DNA of 64,000 nt, taken from NCBI RefSeq assembly GCF_016482685.1, contig NZ_JACYHF010000003.1:372001-436000 (forward strand). The letters are read 5' to 3'. Shown here piece by piece: positions 17,099-25,179 of this stretch. Each line of letters opens with the position of its first letter. Position 1 is the first letter of the stretch. The position numbers and the translations under genes are program-made. Under the pieces are notes generated by a model that saw nothing but the letters and a program-made list of their open reading frames with translations, had not been told where the DNA came from and did not search any database. This DNA is from Streptomyces sp. DSM 110735 (GTDB lineage Bacteria; Actinomycetota; Actinomycetes; Streptomycetales; Streptomycetaceae).

Positions 17099-17425
17099 GG
17101 TTCCTCCTGGTCGCTGCGTTGGACCAGGGACCGTCAGCGGCGGATGCCGCGGTTCACGGTGAGCCCCATCACCGGCGCGCTCGGCGCACTCGTAGTATGC
17201 CCGGCGTTCGCCGTGGCAGGCATTCAGCGTACGCCGAACGGGGCACGTCGGCCGAACGGCGCCGGTCACGGTCCGCTTTCCCGGCGTACGCTCGACAGTG
17301 CGCGAGGCGCTCGGCGCTGGACCCCGCCGAGACCACCCGCCCACCGGGTGGCCGACCCGCCGTACCGGCCGATGGCTCCTGTACGTACCCGTGCTCACCG
17401 CACCCGTGAGGACCGGGAGGACACC
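17099..17425. other. Divergent intergenic region between the ppa leader ORF and the next plus-strand gene
   Basis: About 330 bp. It must hold the promoters for the minus-strand ppa-eno group and the plus-strand gene at 17426. GCATACTAC (minus strand, near 17190-17200) is a possible -10 for the ppa side. No gene with good codon bias is seen; several overlapping frames are shadows. Confidence 0.4.
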
Positions 17426-17770
17426 ATGACCGGCGCCGCCTACAGCTCGCACGACAGCACCCGACTCACCGTCTCCACGGGCTTGTTCGCTCCCGCCTGG
17501 CTGCCCCCGGGCGGTCGCGGCAACGGGCTGCGCGCCACGTCGTGGGCCCCGATCGCCGACCTCCCCGCCCACCATGTCGACACCGTGCTCGACGCGCTCC
17601 GCCAGGCGAACGTACCGGCGCACGCCGCCCCCGCGCCGCGCCCCGTACGGGTGGTCACCCCGGACCGGCGCCGCCCTGCCGAACCGAGGTGGCGGCTGCG
17701 GGTCGGCTCGACGTCGTACGCGCGGGCGGAGGACATCCTGATGCGGCTGCTGCGCACCCTGGGCGACTGA
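17426..17770 (+). CDS. Conserved-looking small hypothetical protein
   Basis: A 114-residue soluble protein with strong GC3 bias, GGGAGGA before the ATG. The middle (GLFAPAWLPPGGRGNGLRAT, then APIADLPAHHVDTVLDALRQ) and the end (RLRVGSTSYARAEDILMRLL) look structured, alternating strands and helices. I do not recognise a family. It lies 170 bp before the pyrophosphatase look-alike in the same direction. Confidence 0.65.
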   Translation: MTGAAYSSHDSTRLTVSTGLFAPAWLPPGGRGNGLRATSWAPIADLPAHHVDTVLDALRQANVPAHAAPAPRPVRVVTPDRRRPAEPRWRLRVGSTSYARAEDILMRLLRTLGD

Positions 17771-17940
17771 GCGAATCGTCCCGTAAGTCGCCCTCTCCAT
17801 GGTTGCCGCCCACCCTCACGCGGGAAGAATGGTGGTGCCGGGGGCGATGGGGCTCGCCCTGTGACCGCACGGCCGACCGTGCCCCGGCCGTGCTGATGGC
17901 CTCTGCGTGGATGGTGTGCGCATCACGGGAGGTGGCTGCG

Positions 17941-18432
17941 ATGGAGTTCCTGGTCACGGTGGACGCGACGATCGGCTCGCCGTTCGCCCCGCCCGACGGC
18001 TCGGACGGGTACGACCTGGTGAGCGCGGGCTCGACCCGGGTGACCGGGTACCCGGTCGGCTCGGGCCGGGTCGGCGACACCCTCACCGGGCAGGGCGGTA
18101 CGGTCCCCGTCCTGCTGCTCATGGAGGAACCCGCGCTGCCGGACCGTACGGTACGGGCCCGGCCCGTGGCCCTGCTGCACGCGCTGGTCGACGGCCGCCC
18201 GGAGACCCGGGTGCTGTGCGTGCCCGCGCACGACGCGAACTTCGCCTCCCTCGCCGATGTGAGCACCCTGCGCGCCTGGCACGCCGACGAGGACACCCTC
18301 GCGACCGTGCTGCGCCGCTTCGACCGCTCCCACCGCTGGCGCGTCATGGACTTCGAGGGGGCCATGGCGGCGGAGGAGTTCCTGACGGAGGCGCGGCTGG
18401 CGTACGAGCGGTTGACGGGGTGCCTGGAGTGA
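17941..18432 (+). CDS. Pyrophosphatase-like protein lacking metal ligands
   Basis: A 163-residue protein, nearly the length of the pyrophosphatase at 16407-16904 and collinear with it (MEFLVTVDATIGS against [31 protein letters not shown] against [18 protein letters not shown]). The catalytic residues are gone: the GDGDPLD segment reads GQGGTVP, DEK reads ETR, and the Tyr-Lys pair is absent. GGGAGG precedes the ATG. It is probably a catalytically dead paralogue with a binding or regulatory role; hydrolysis is unlikely. Confidence 0.75.
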   Translation: MEFLVTVDATIGSPFAPPDGSDGYDLVSAGSTRVTGYPVGSGRVGDTLTGQGGTVPVLLLMEEPALPDRTVRARPVALLHALVDGRPETRVLCVPAHDANFASLADVSTLRAWHADEDTLATVLRRFDRSHRWRVMDFEGAMAAEEFLTEARLAYERLTGCLE

Positions 18433-18489
18433 GAAGCCCGCTGACCCGTCGCCCGTAGCTCTGGGGCGCCTCACCAGCTCTGCGGCACC

Positions 18490-19056
18490 TCATGTGATGT
18501 GCAGCCACACCCCGATCCACGTCACCGCGACCCCGCCCGCCCCCAGCACCCCCGCCCACCGCACCCAGCTCCCCGCGAACAGGCGCCCCAGCGCCGCCCC
18601 CAGCACCGCGAGCGCGACGACGGCCAGCACCGCCACCACCCAGGAGAAGCCGGGCAGCGCGGCACCGGCCAGCAGCGGAAGGGGCGCCCCCGCGAAGCTC
18701 GCCGTGCAGGCGATCGCGGTGGCGAGGAGGGACCGCAGGGTCGCGAGGCGGCCGAGCCGGGTGGTGGCCAGTTGACCGCGCCGCGTGAGGTTCAACTGCC
18801 GTGAGGCGCGCATGAGATAGGCGCGCCGGTCGGCGTAGTCGGCGACGAAGACCGCGAACGCGGCGGTCGTGAGCGCCGCCAGCCCCACCCGCACCGCGAG
18901 CCCGGTGGTGGCGGGCGCGCCCGAACCGACCAGCGAAGCGGCGGCGAGGGTGAGGGCGTTGAGGAGACCGTCCACCAGACCGAGCACGAGCGGCAGGGTG
19001 GACTGCGCCGCCAGTTCGCGGAACTGCCGTTCCACACTGCCCAGTTGGCCCGTCAT
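18490..19056 (-). CDS. VIT1/CCC1-like integral membrane protein
   Basis: A 188-residue protein with about five hydrophobic segments, including LPLVLGLVDGLLNALTLAAA, VGLAALTTAAFAVFVADYAD and ATAIACTASFAGAPLPLLAG. Pattern, the early GLVDGLLNAL and the charged cytoplasmic stretch RRAYLMRASRQLNLTRRGQL resemble the VIT1/CCC1 metal transporter group, though shorter and without the usual metal-binding Glu cluster. Its ATG overlaps the DUF211 stop (ATGA), so both are made together. Transport of iron or manganese is only an inference. Confidence 0.65.
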   Translation of the reverse strand: MTGQLGSVERQFRELAAQSTLPLVLGLVDGLLNALTLAAASLVGSGAPATTGLAVRVGLAALTTAAFAVFVADYADRRAYLMRASRQLNLTRRGQLATTRLGRLATLRSLLATAIACTASFAGAPLPLLAGAALPGFSWVVAVLAVVALAVLGAALGRLFAGSWVRWAGVLGAGGVAVTWIGVWLHIT

Positions 19057-19337
19057 CGCGAGCGGGGCTTGTTCTCCACCGTGTACACACCGGCCACGAC
19101 CTCGTCGATGCTGTGCACCACGGCGCCGGTCCGCTCGATGGCCCGGGTGAGCGCCGCTACGTCGATGTCGTCGCCCTCCACGGTGACGTTGGTGCCGACG
19201 GTCTCGATGTCGATCTCCGTGACCGCGATGTTCACGGCCTGGACGCCGGGCGCGCCCTCGATCACGAGCGCGAGGTGGATCAGATCGGGTTCGGCGACCG
19301 TCTTGTCCACGTCGAGGACGAGTCTGCGGACGGGCAT
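19053..19337 (-). CDS. DUF211 domain protein
   Basis: A 94-residue DUF211 protein: MPVRRLVLDVDKTVAEPDLI, then GVQAVNIAVTEIDIETVGTN and DVAALTRAIERTGAVVHSID, ending VVAGVYTVE. DUF211 is a ferredoxin-like fold best known from archaea and scattered bacteria, function unknown. AAGGAG precedes the ATG. It is the first gene of a two-gene unit with the membrane protein, overlapping it by 4 bp, which suggests it acts as its soluble regulator or partner. Confidence 0.85.
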   Translation of the reverse strand: MPVRRLVLDVDKTVAEPDLIHLALVIEGAPGVQAVNIAVTEIDIETVGTNVTVEGDDIDVAALTRAIERTGAVVHSIDEVVAGVYTVENKPRSR

Positions 19338-19713
19338 GGCGGGCTCCTTGACGGTCAGGGGGTCCCGGTCGGGGAGTCCCCGCGAGGGCGCCTCCCGGAT
19401 CGTGACGGTCGGCGGGCGGGCGCGGTGGCGTCCGTCGCCGTTCGGTAGAGGCCATCAGCACGGGAGTGCGGTCAAGGGCGAGCCTCATCGCCTCTTCCAT
19501 CATGCGCCCGGCGCGGAAGACCGGCGAGGGCAGGAGGCGTGGCCGCCGAGCCGCCTGGCCACCGAACCGGACCACCGAGCCACCGCGCGCCGCCAACCCA
19601 CCGCGCCGCCGGACCGGGCTGCCCAGCCGTCAACCCGCCGGAGGCCAACACGCTGAGGTTTCCGAACCCCGCGCCGCAAAGGTTACAAAGGAGACACGAG
19701 GAGAGGGAGTGCG
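19338..19713. other. Intergenic region between DUF211 and PP2C genes
   Basis: About 375 bp between two divergent genes. It should contain both promoters. Near the plus-strand gene, GTTTCC and, 17 bp later, GGTTAC (about 19658-19686) vaguely resemble a stress-sigma promoter but the match is weak. A minus-strand frame runs through it without consistent codon bias. I see no other feature. Confidence 0.4.
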
Positions 19714-21030
19714 ATGAAGCGGGACGACGACCCACCACAGCCGGAAGCCGTGTCCGACGCGTCCGCTCCGGCGGCGTCGGCGGCGCGGCTGCGCCTGCTG
19801 GCCGAGGCGAGCCGCGCGCTGGCGTCCAGCCTGGACGCCGGGGAGGCGCTGCGCCGACTCGCCCGGGTGGTGGTGCCCAACCTGGCCGACGCCTGTGTGA
19901 TCGACGTGATCGAGGGCGACGGTCTGCGTCGGCTGACGGTCACGGACCGTGACCCGGAGCGGGCGGTACGGGTCCTGCCGGGCGCGTCCCTGCCCGCGCC
20001 GGGCGAGTCGGCGGCCGAGCTGGCCAAGGTGCTGCGCGGCGCGGGACCGCTGGTGATCGACGACTTCTCCGCGGCGGAGCCGGAGGACCCGCTGAAGGCG
20101 GCGCAGTGGCGGCTGTACCGGAGCCTGGGCGCGGAGACCGCGCTGATCGTGCCGCTGCGCGCCCGACGGCAGGCGCTCGGCGCGCTGACCCTCGTCCGGC
20201 GCGCTCCGGCGACCCCCTTCGACGAGCAGGAACAGGCGCTCGCGGCCGACCTCGGACACCGGGCGGGTCTCGCGCTGGACAACGCCCGGCTCTACGCGCT
20301 CCAGCAGCACACCGCCGAGCAGTTGCAGCTCTCCCTGCTGCCGGACCTGTCCGGCGTCGGCGACGTCCGGTTGGCCGCGCGCTATGTGGCCGCGCGGGAG
20401 CGGGCGGAGGTGGGCGGCGACTGGTACGACGCGTTCCGGCTGCCCGACGGCTCACTGGTCCTGGCCATCGGTGACGTGGTCGGACACGATCTGACCGCCG
20501 CCGTCCGCATGGGGCAGTTGCGCAACATGCTGCGCGCGCTGGCCTACGACAGCGGGGACGACCCGGCGGGCACGATGAGCCGTCTGGACCGGGTGATGCA
20601 GGGGCTGACCGCCGTCGAACTCGTCACGGCGGTCATCGCCCGCGTGGAGACGCCCCCGGACGCGCCCTGGCGGCTGCACTGGACGAACGCCGGGCATCTG
20701 CCGCCCCTGCTGGTCTGCCCCGACGGCCGCAGCGACCTCCTGGAGGAGGGGCACGCCCCCATCCTCGGCGTGGACCCCGGACTCGACCGCGACACCGCGC
20801 ACCTCACCCTGCCGCCCGGCTGCACCTTCCTCCTCTACACCGACGGGCTCGTGGAACGCCCCGGCGAGGACATCGGGCGCGGGCTGACCCGGCTGCGCCA
20901 GTGCGCGACGGCGTTCGCGGGCGAGCCACTGGAGGTCTTCCTCGACGAGCTGCTCGCCCGGATGGGCGACGACCGACAGGACGACATCGCCGTCCTGGCC
21001 ATGCGAGTTCCCTCCGGTTCGCCCGGCTGA
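19714..21030 (+). CDS. GAF domain-containing PP2C/SpoIIE serine phosphatase
   Basis: A 438-residue signalling phosphatase. Residues about 25-195 are a GAF sensor domain (LRLLAEASRALASSLDAGEA through AADLGHRAGLALDNARLYAL). Residues about 200-435 are a SpoIIE/RsbU-type PP2C domain: ERAEVGGDWYDAF, AIGDVVGHDLTAAV, TNAGHLPPLL, FLLYTDGLVERPGED and DRQDDIAVLAM, with the metal-binding Asp residues intact. It should dephosphorylate anti-anti-sigma proteins, feeding a stress sigma factor. GGAGAGGGAG precedes the ATG. No transmembrane segment. Confidence 0.92.
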   Translation: MKRDDDPPQPEAVSDASAPAASAARLRLLAEASRALASSLDAGEALRRLARVVVPNLADACVIDVIEGDGLRRLTVTDRDPERAVRVLPGASLPAPGESAAELAKVLRGAGPLVIDDFSAAEPEDPLKAAQWRLYRSLGAETALIVPLRARRQALGALTLVRRAPATPFDEQEQALAADLGHRAGLALDNARLYALQQHTAEQLQLSLLPDLSGVGDVRLAARYVAARERAEVGGDWYDAFRLPDGSLVLAIGDVVGHDLTAAVRMGQLRNMLRALAYDSGDDPAGTMSRLDRVMQGLTAVELVTAVIARVETPPDAPWRLHWTNAGHLPPLLVCPDGRSDLLEEGHAPILGVDPGLDRDTAHLTLPPGCTFLLYTDGLVERPGEDIGRGLTRLRQCATAFAGEPLEVFLDELLARMGDDRQDDIAVLAMRVPSGSPG

Positions 21031-21269
21031 CTTGACCGCCGCCGCGCGGGGCGGTTCACTCGACTTCGGCGATGGAGCCCGCCTGGACCCCTGTGGTCCG
21101 AACCGCCCACCCCGGGCTGATGGTTCCTGACTCCGTCAGGAAAGCCATGCCCTCGGGAGGTACGCCGGGTGAACACGTCGCCGGTCCTCGTCACGGAACG
21201 CGCTCTCGCGTCCCCGCTCAACTCCGTCCACCCGTCGGTGACTTGCACTTGCCGGAACGGAGCGCGGCG

Positions 21270-21476
21270 ATGAACTGCTTCGACTGCCGGGACCTGGACG
21301 TCACCGCCGCCGCGGTCGCGGTCTGCCGCTCGTGCGGCGCGGGCATCTGCGACCGGCACGCACACCCGCACCCCCAGGTCCTCCACCGGGCAGCCGGCAT
21401 GGGCACCGCGACCAGACGCCAGGCGGCGCGCCGCCTGCTGTGCGCGACCTGCACGGCGGCCGAACACAGCGGCTGA
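21270..21476 (+). CDS. DUF2180 family zinc-ribbon-like protein
   Basis: A 68-residue DUF2180 protein. MNCFDCRDLD, VAVCRSCGAGICDRH and LLCATCTAAE give three CxxC-type pairs and His, a likely zinc-binding arrangement. Such proteins are common in Streptomyces, often near stress genes, with no known activity. GGAACGGAG precedes the ATG at 21270. The 240 bp before it hold no gene. Confidence 0.85.
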   Translation: MNCFDCRDLDVTAAAVAVCRSCGAGICDRHAHPHPQVLHRAAGMGTATRRQAARRLLCATCTAAEHSG

Positions 21477-21647
21477 CCACCGCCCCCGAGACGGCCGAGG
21501 CAGCCTCCCCGCACTCCCCCGGCCACCCCACCCTTCCGGCGCGCGTCCCTCCGAGCCGTACACCCGCACGGCTCGGGCGCCCGGAAGGCCACGACCGGGG
21601 GTGCGTCGCCCTGCCGGGCGGCGCACCCCCGGCTCGCGAACACGGCA

Positions 21648-23405
21648 TCAACCCCGTCCGCGCACCCACGAGTTCCACAGACCCGCGTACACGCCACCGG
21701 TCGACCGGAGTTCGTCGGGGTGACCCCGTTCGGCCACTTGGCCGTTCTCCAGCACCAGCACCACGTCGGAAGCGGCGGCCTGGGAGAGGCGGTGGGCGAC
21801 CACGATCGCGGTGCGGCTCTCGATGACGGCGGAGGCGGCACGGTCGAGGGTCCGGGCCGTGTCACTGCCCGCCTCGGCTGTCGCCTCGTCCAGGACGACG
21901 ACGGCGGGATCGAGCAACAGGACGCGTGCCAGCGCGAGTTGCTGAACCTGATATGCCGTCAGGGTCGTGTAGCCCCCCGCGCCGACCGCCGTGTCCGCGC
22001 CCGCCGGAAGCGCGTGGACCCACTCCTCGGCGCCGACAGCGATGAGCGCGGTCTCGATGTCCTCGTCCGAGGCGTCGCGGCGGGCGAGTCGGAGGTTGTC
22101 GGCCACGGTGCCGAGGAAGAGGTGGTGTTCCTGGGTCACCAGCGCGATCCGGCGGCGAGCGGCACCGCCGGCGGGGGTGCCGTCGAGCGTGACGCTGCCC
22201 GTGGACGGCGGACGTACCCCCGCGATCAGCGTGGCCAGGGTCGACTTGCCGGAGCCGGTCGCGCCGACGACGGCCACGTGCTGTCCGGGGAGGACGTCGA
22301 GCGAGATCCCGTGCAGGACCTCGGGGCCGTCGCCGTAACGGTGCCGTACGTCGTGGACGGCGAGTCCCGCGCCCGGGCGCTCCTCGGGCGGAGTCTCCCG
22401 GCGGTCCGGTGCCGGGGCGCTCAGGGTGACGCCGACGATACGGGCGAGCCCGGCCGCCGCCTGCTGCACGCTGTCGAAGGTGCCGAGCAGGGTGTTCACG
22501 GGGTCGAACAGCCCCACGAAGAACAGGGCGGCCGTGGTGGCGCCGCCGATACCGGCGGCTCCCGAGCGCACCAGTACGTAAGCCACGACGAGGATCGCGC
22601 TCAGACCCGCCAACTCCGCGATGTTGAGGCGGCCGTAGAAGCGCGTCGCCGCTCGCGTCGCCCGGAACTCGTACGTCATCGCCTCCGCCGAAGCCGCCTC
22701 GACGCGGGCGAGCCTGCCCGGTCCGAGGCGCAGTGCCCGCAGGGTGGGCAGCGCGGTGAAGGCGCCGAGGAGGGCGGAGGCGCGCCTGCCGTCGGCGGCG
22801 CGCCCGGCGGCGTACAGCGGGCGGGACGTGCGCAGGTACCAGCGCAGCGTGTACGCCTGGACGGGTACCGCGACCAGCCCCGCGGCGGCGAACCGCCAGT
22901 CCAGCGCGGCGAGTCCGACGAGCGCCGAGGCGATGGTGAGCGCCGCCGCGCAGAAGTCGCCCAGGGCGCCGGAGGCGGCGTCCGAGACGCGTTCGGTGTC
23001 GCCGGAGACCCGGGAGACCAGGTCGCCGGTGCCGCCCGCTTCGACGAGGTCCACGGGCAGGGTCAGCGCCGAGGCGACCGCCTCCTCGCGCAACCGGGCG
23101 GTCACCGCCAGGACGACGCGCGCCAGGAGCACGGTCGCGGCCCACCCGGTCAGCGCCCCGGCGACGGGGACGGCGGCCAGGAGGAGAACGGGACCCGTCA
23201 GCGCGCCGGTGCCCCGGTGGTCGGCGACGGTCTGGGTGATCCGCCCGATCGCCGCCGGAGCCGCCAGCGTCAGGGCGCTGTCGAGCACGAGCGCGGCGAG
23301 AGCCGCCCAGAGCGCGGGCCACCGGCCACGCAGCGCGGCACGCAGCCGGACCCGGGTCTGCCGGGCGGTGGCGACGGGCAGGGTCGCGGGAGCGGGGGCG
23401 GTCAT
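21648..23405 (-). CDS. ABC transporter permease/ATP-binding subunit (canonical Walker, degenerate signature)
   Basis: A 585-residue half-transporter: six-helix exporter domain (about 25-320) and NBD (about 345-585). Walker A GATGSGKST, Q-loop VTQEHH, Walker B VVVLDEAT and H-loop VVAHRLS are intact, but the signature LSGGQ reads LTAYQ. It overlaps the upstream 554-residue subunit by 4 bp and must pair with it, as that subunit has the opposite defects. The iron box upstream and Fec neighbours point to siderophore export or IrtAB-like uptake. Substrate unproven. Confidence 0.88.
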   Translation of the reverse strand: MTAPAPATLPVATARQTRVRLRAALRGRWPALWAALAALVLDSALTLAAPAAIGRITQTVADHRGTGALTGPVLLLAAVPVAGALTGWAATVLLARVVLAVTARLREEAVASALTLPVDLVEAGGTGDLVSRVSGDTERVSDAASGALGDFCAAALTIASALVGLAALDWRFAAAGLVAVPVQAYTLRWYLRTSRPLYAAGRAADGRRASALLGAFTALPTLRALRLGPGRLARVEAASAEAMTYEFRATRAATRFYGRLNIAELAGLSAILVVAYVLVRSGAAGIGGATTAALFFVGLFDPVNTLLGTFDSVQQAAAGLARIVGVTLSAPAPDRRETPPEERPGAGLAVHDVRHRYGDGPEVLHGISLDVLPGQHVAVVGATGSGKSTLATLIAGVRPPSTGSVTLDGTPAGGAARRRIALVTQEHHLFLGTVADNLRLARRDASDEDIETALIAVGAEEWVHALPAGADTAVGAGGYTTLTAYQVQQLALARVLLLDPAVVVLDEATAEAGSDTARTLDRAASAVIESRTAIVVAHRLSQAAASDVVLVLENGQVAERGHPDELRSTGGVYAGLWNSWVRGRG

Positions 23406-25066
23406 CGGGCCACCGCCGCGCGGTCGTTGGCGGGGACGTGGATCACCTGGTCGCAGCGGGCGAGCCAGGCGGGGCTGCTCGTGACGACCAGGGTGATGTG
23501 CCCGTCCCGCAGTCGCCGTACGCGCTCCGCGACGGCGTCCTCGGTCACCGCGTCCACGGCGGTGGTCGGGTCGTGCAGGACGAGGACCGGCGGTCGGGCG
23601 GCGAGGGCGCGGGCGAGCGCGACGCGTTGCCGCTGGCCGCCGGAGAGGGTCTCGCCGCGGTCCCCGACCGGTGTGTCCGCGCCGTGCGGTACGGCGTCCA
23701 CGACCTGGTCGGCGTACGCGGCCCGGGCGGCTTCGGCGACGGCGGTCGCGTCCCCGGTGAGCGCGCCGAGGTTGTCCGCGACGGTGCCGGGGAGCAGGAC
23801 CGGTTCGTGGTGGCAGACGAGGACGGTGGCGCGGAGCCGGTCCAGGGGCAGGGCGGTCAGGTCGGTGCCTCCGAGCAGGACGCGGCCGTGCGCGGGGTCG
23901 CGCTCGCGCGCGAGCAGGTACGCGACGGCGTCGGCGACAGCCGGGTCCTCGCACGCCAGCCCGGTCATGCAGCCCGGGGGTATCGACCAGTCCGCCGCGT
24001 ATCCGCCCGGCAGGGCCACCGCGTCGAACTCGATGCCGTGCGCGGCGACTTCGGGGTGAGGGGCGTGGCTCTCCGGTACGGCAGGGGGCAGCGCCAGGAC
24101 GTCGTGGACGCGGGCTGCGGACGCGAGGGCGCGGGCGCGGCGCGCCGGTGCGGCGGAGAGCGCCCTCATCGTGCCGATCACGAACCGCGCGAGACCGAGC
24201 ACCGCGATCAACTGCCCCAGCCCGACGCGCCCTTCGAGGGCGAGCCGTCCTCCGACGGCGGCGACGGCGGTGAGGTAGAGCCCGGTGAGCAGGACGCCCA
24301 CCGAGGCCAGCGCCGCCTCGACCGACACGGCGTGCCGCTCGGCGCGTACGGCGTCGCGGCTGACCCGGGCGTAGTCGTCGGCGGCGGCACGCTCGGCGCC
24401 GATGCCCCGAAGCACTCGGAGTCCCCGGACCAGGTCCTCGGCGAGCGCGGTCGCCCGCCCCTGCCGGGCCTGTCCGACGGCACCGGCGCGGCGCAGCAGC
24501 CGGGACAGCCGGTCCTGGACGACGAGGAGGCAGACGGTTCCGGCCACGATCAGCGCGCCGAGCAGGAGGGAGATCCGCAGCAACAGCGCGGTGGAGCCCA
24601 CCAGTACGACGACCGCGGCGACCGTGGTGGCAAGGGTGCCCGCGAACGCGCCCATCCGGTCGGCGTCGCCGGACGCCCGGCCGAGCAGGTCGCCCGGGGG
24701 CAGCCGTACCCCGCCCGCGGGTCGCAGGACGCGTGCGGTCAGGGCGGTGCGCACCCGGTGCGCGGTGTGCTCGCGGACCCGTACGGCAGCCCGTGCTCCG
24801 AAGCGGTACGACAGGGAGAGCAGCAGGAAGTCCAGCGCGAGCAGGACGAGCCGGAGGGCGAGCGATCCCGGTGTGCCGTGCCGTACGGCTCCCCCGACGG
24901 TCGCCCCGACGAGCACCGGCACCAGCGCCTCGCCCAGTTGGTGCGTGCTGAACAGCAGCGAGGCAAGCGCCAGATCGCGCCGTCGGCCGCCCAGCGACCG
25001 CCAAAGCAGCGCGCGGGGCGAGGCGGCGGCGGTCAGGGAGCCTACGGGCGGGGCGGAGAGGGTCAC
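23402..25066 (-). CDS. ABC transporter permease/ATP-binding subunit (degenerate Walker, canonical signature)
   Basis: A 554-residue half-transporter with an exporter membrane domain (about 30-310) and a divergent NBD. LSGGQRQRVALARA is perfect, but Walker A is lost (GLACEDPAVADAVA where GxxGxGKST belongs), the Q-loop Gln is His (VCHHEP), Walker B reads VLVLHDPT (Asp to His, Glu to Asp) and the H-loop His is replaced (VVTSSPAW). Together with the next gene it can build only one working ATP site. It is the first gene of the iron-controlled operon. Confidence 0.88.
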   Translation of the reverse strand: MTLSAPPVGSLTAAASPRALLWRSLGGRRRDLALASLLFSTHQLGEALVPVLVGATVGGAVRHGTPGSLALRLVLLALDFLLLSLSYRFGARAAVRVREHTAHRVRTALTARVLRPAGGVRLPPGDLLGRASGDADRMGAFAGTLATTVAAVVVLVGSTALLLRISLLLGALIVAGTVCLLVVQDRLSRLLRRAGAVGQARQGRATALAEDLVRGLRVLRGIGAERAAADDYARVSRDAVRAERHAVSVEAALASVGVLLTGLYLTAVAAVGGRLALEGRVGLGQLIAVLGLARFVIGTMRALSAAPARRARALASAARVHDVLALPPAVPESHAPHPEVAAHGIEFDAVALPGGYAADWSIPPGCMTGLACEDPAVADAVAYLLARERDPAHGRVLLGGTDLTALPLDRLRATVLVCHHEPVLLPGTVADNLGALTGDATAVAEAARAAYADQVVDAVPHGADTPVGDRGETLSGGQRQRVALARALAARPPVLVLHDPTTAVDAVTEDAVAERVRRLRDGHITLVVTSSPAWLARCDQVIHVPANDRAAVAR

Positions 25067-25072
25067 CCGGCT

Positions 25073-25102
25073 ACGTTAGGGTCGCCTTACTTTTGTCGTA
25101 AA
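25073..25102 (-). promoter_or_regulatory. Candidate promoter of the ABC exporter operon
   Basis: On the minus strand TTTACG (25102-25097) is followed after 18 nt by TAACGT (25078-25073), or after 16 nt by CCTAAC. The -35 lies exactly 20 nt after the 17-bp site at 25123-25139, the same spacing as on the importer side. The iron box covers the spacer and -10. Confidence 0.5.
25076..25094. promoter_or_regulatory. Iron box (DmdR/IdeR-like) upstream of the exporter operon
   Basis: TTAGGGTCGCCTTACTTTT matches 12 of 19 positions of the consensus TTAGGTTAGGCTAACCTAA as I recall it. It overlaps the candidate promoter, so iron-loaded DmdR would repress the operon. Weaker than the box at 26089. Confidence 0.5.
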
Positions 25103-25122
25103 CGCAGCAGTCCGCCAGGCCG

Positions 25123-25139
25123 TGTCGCGCATCCGCCAC
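25123..25139 (+). promoter_or_regulatory. 17-bp site shared with 26019-26035, probable AraC-regulator site
   Basis: TGTCGCGCATCCGCCAC. The exact inverse occurs at 26019-26035, and both face their promoters in the same orientation. Size and position upstream of -35 fit an activator of the AraC family, for which a gene lies between them. Confidence 0.6.
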
Positions 25140-25179
25140 ATGACGGGCGAGCACGGCGCAGGGGCGAGGAACACCGGGC

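Noticed and set aside
19658..19690. Sigma-B-like promoter before the PP2C gene
   Set aside because: GTTTCC and GGTTAC are spaced 17 bp and match the consensus poorly.
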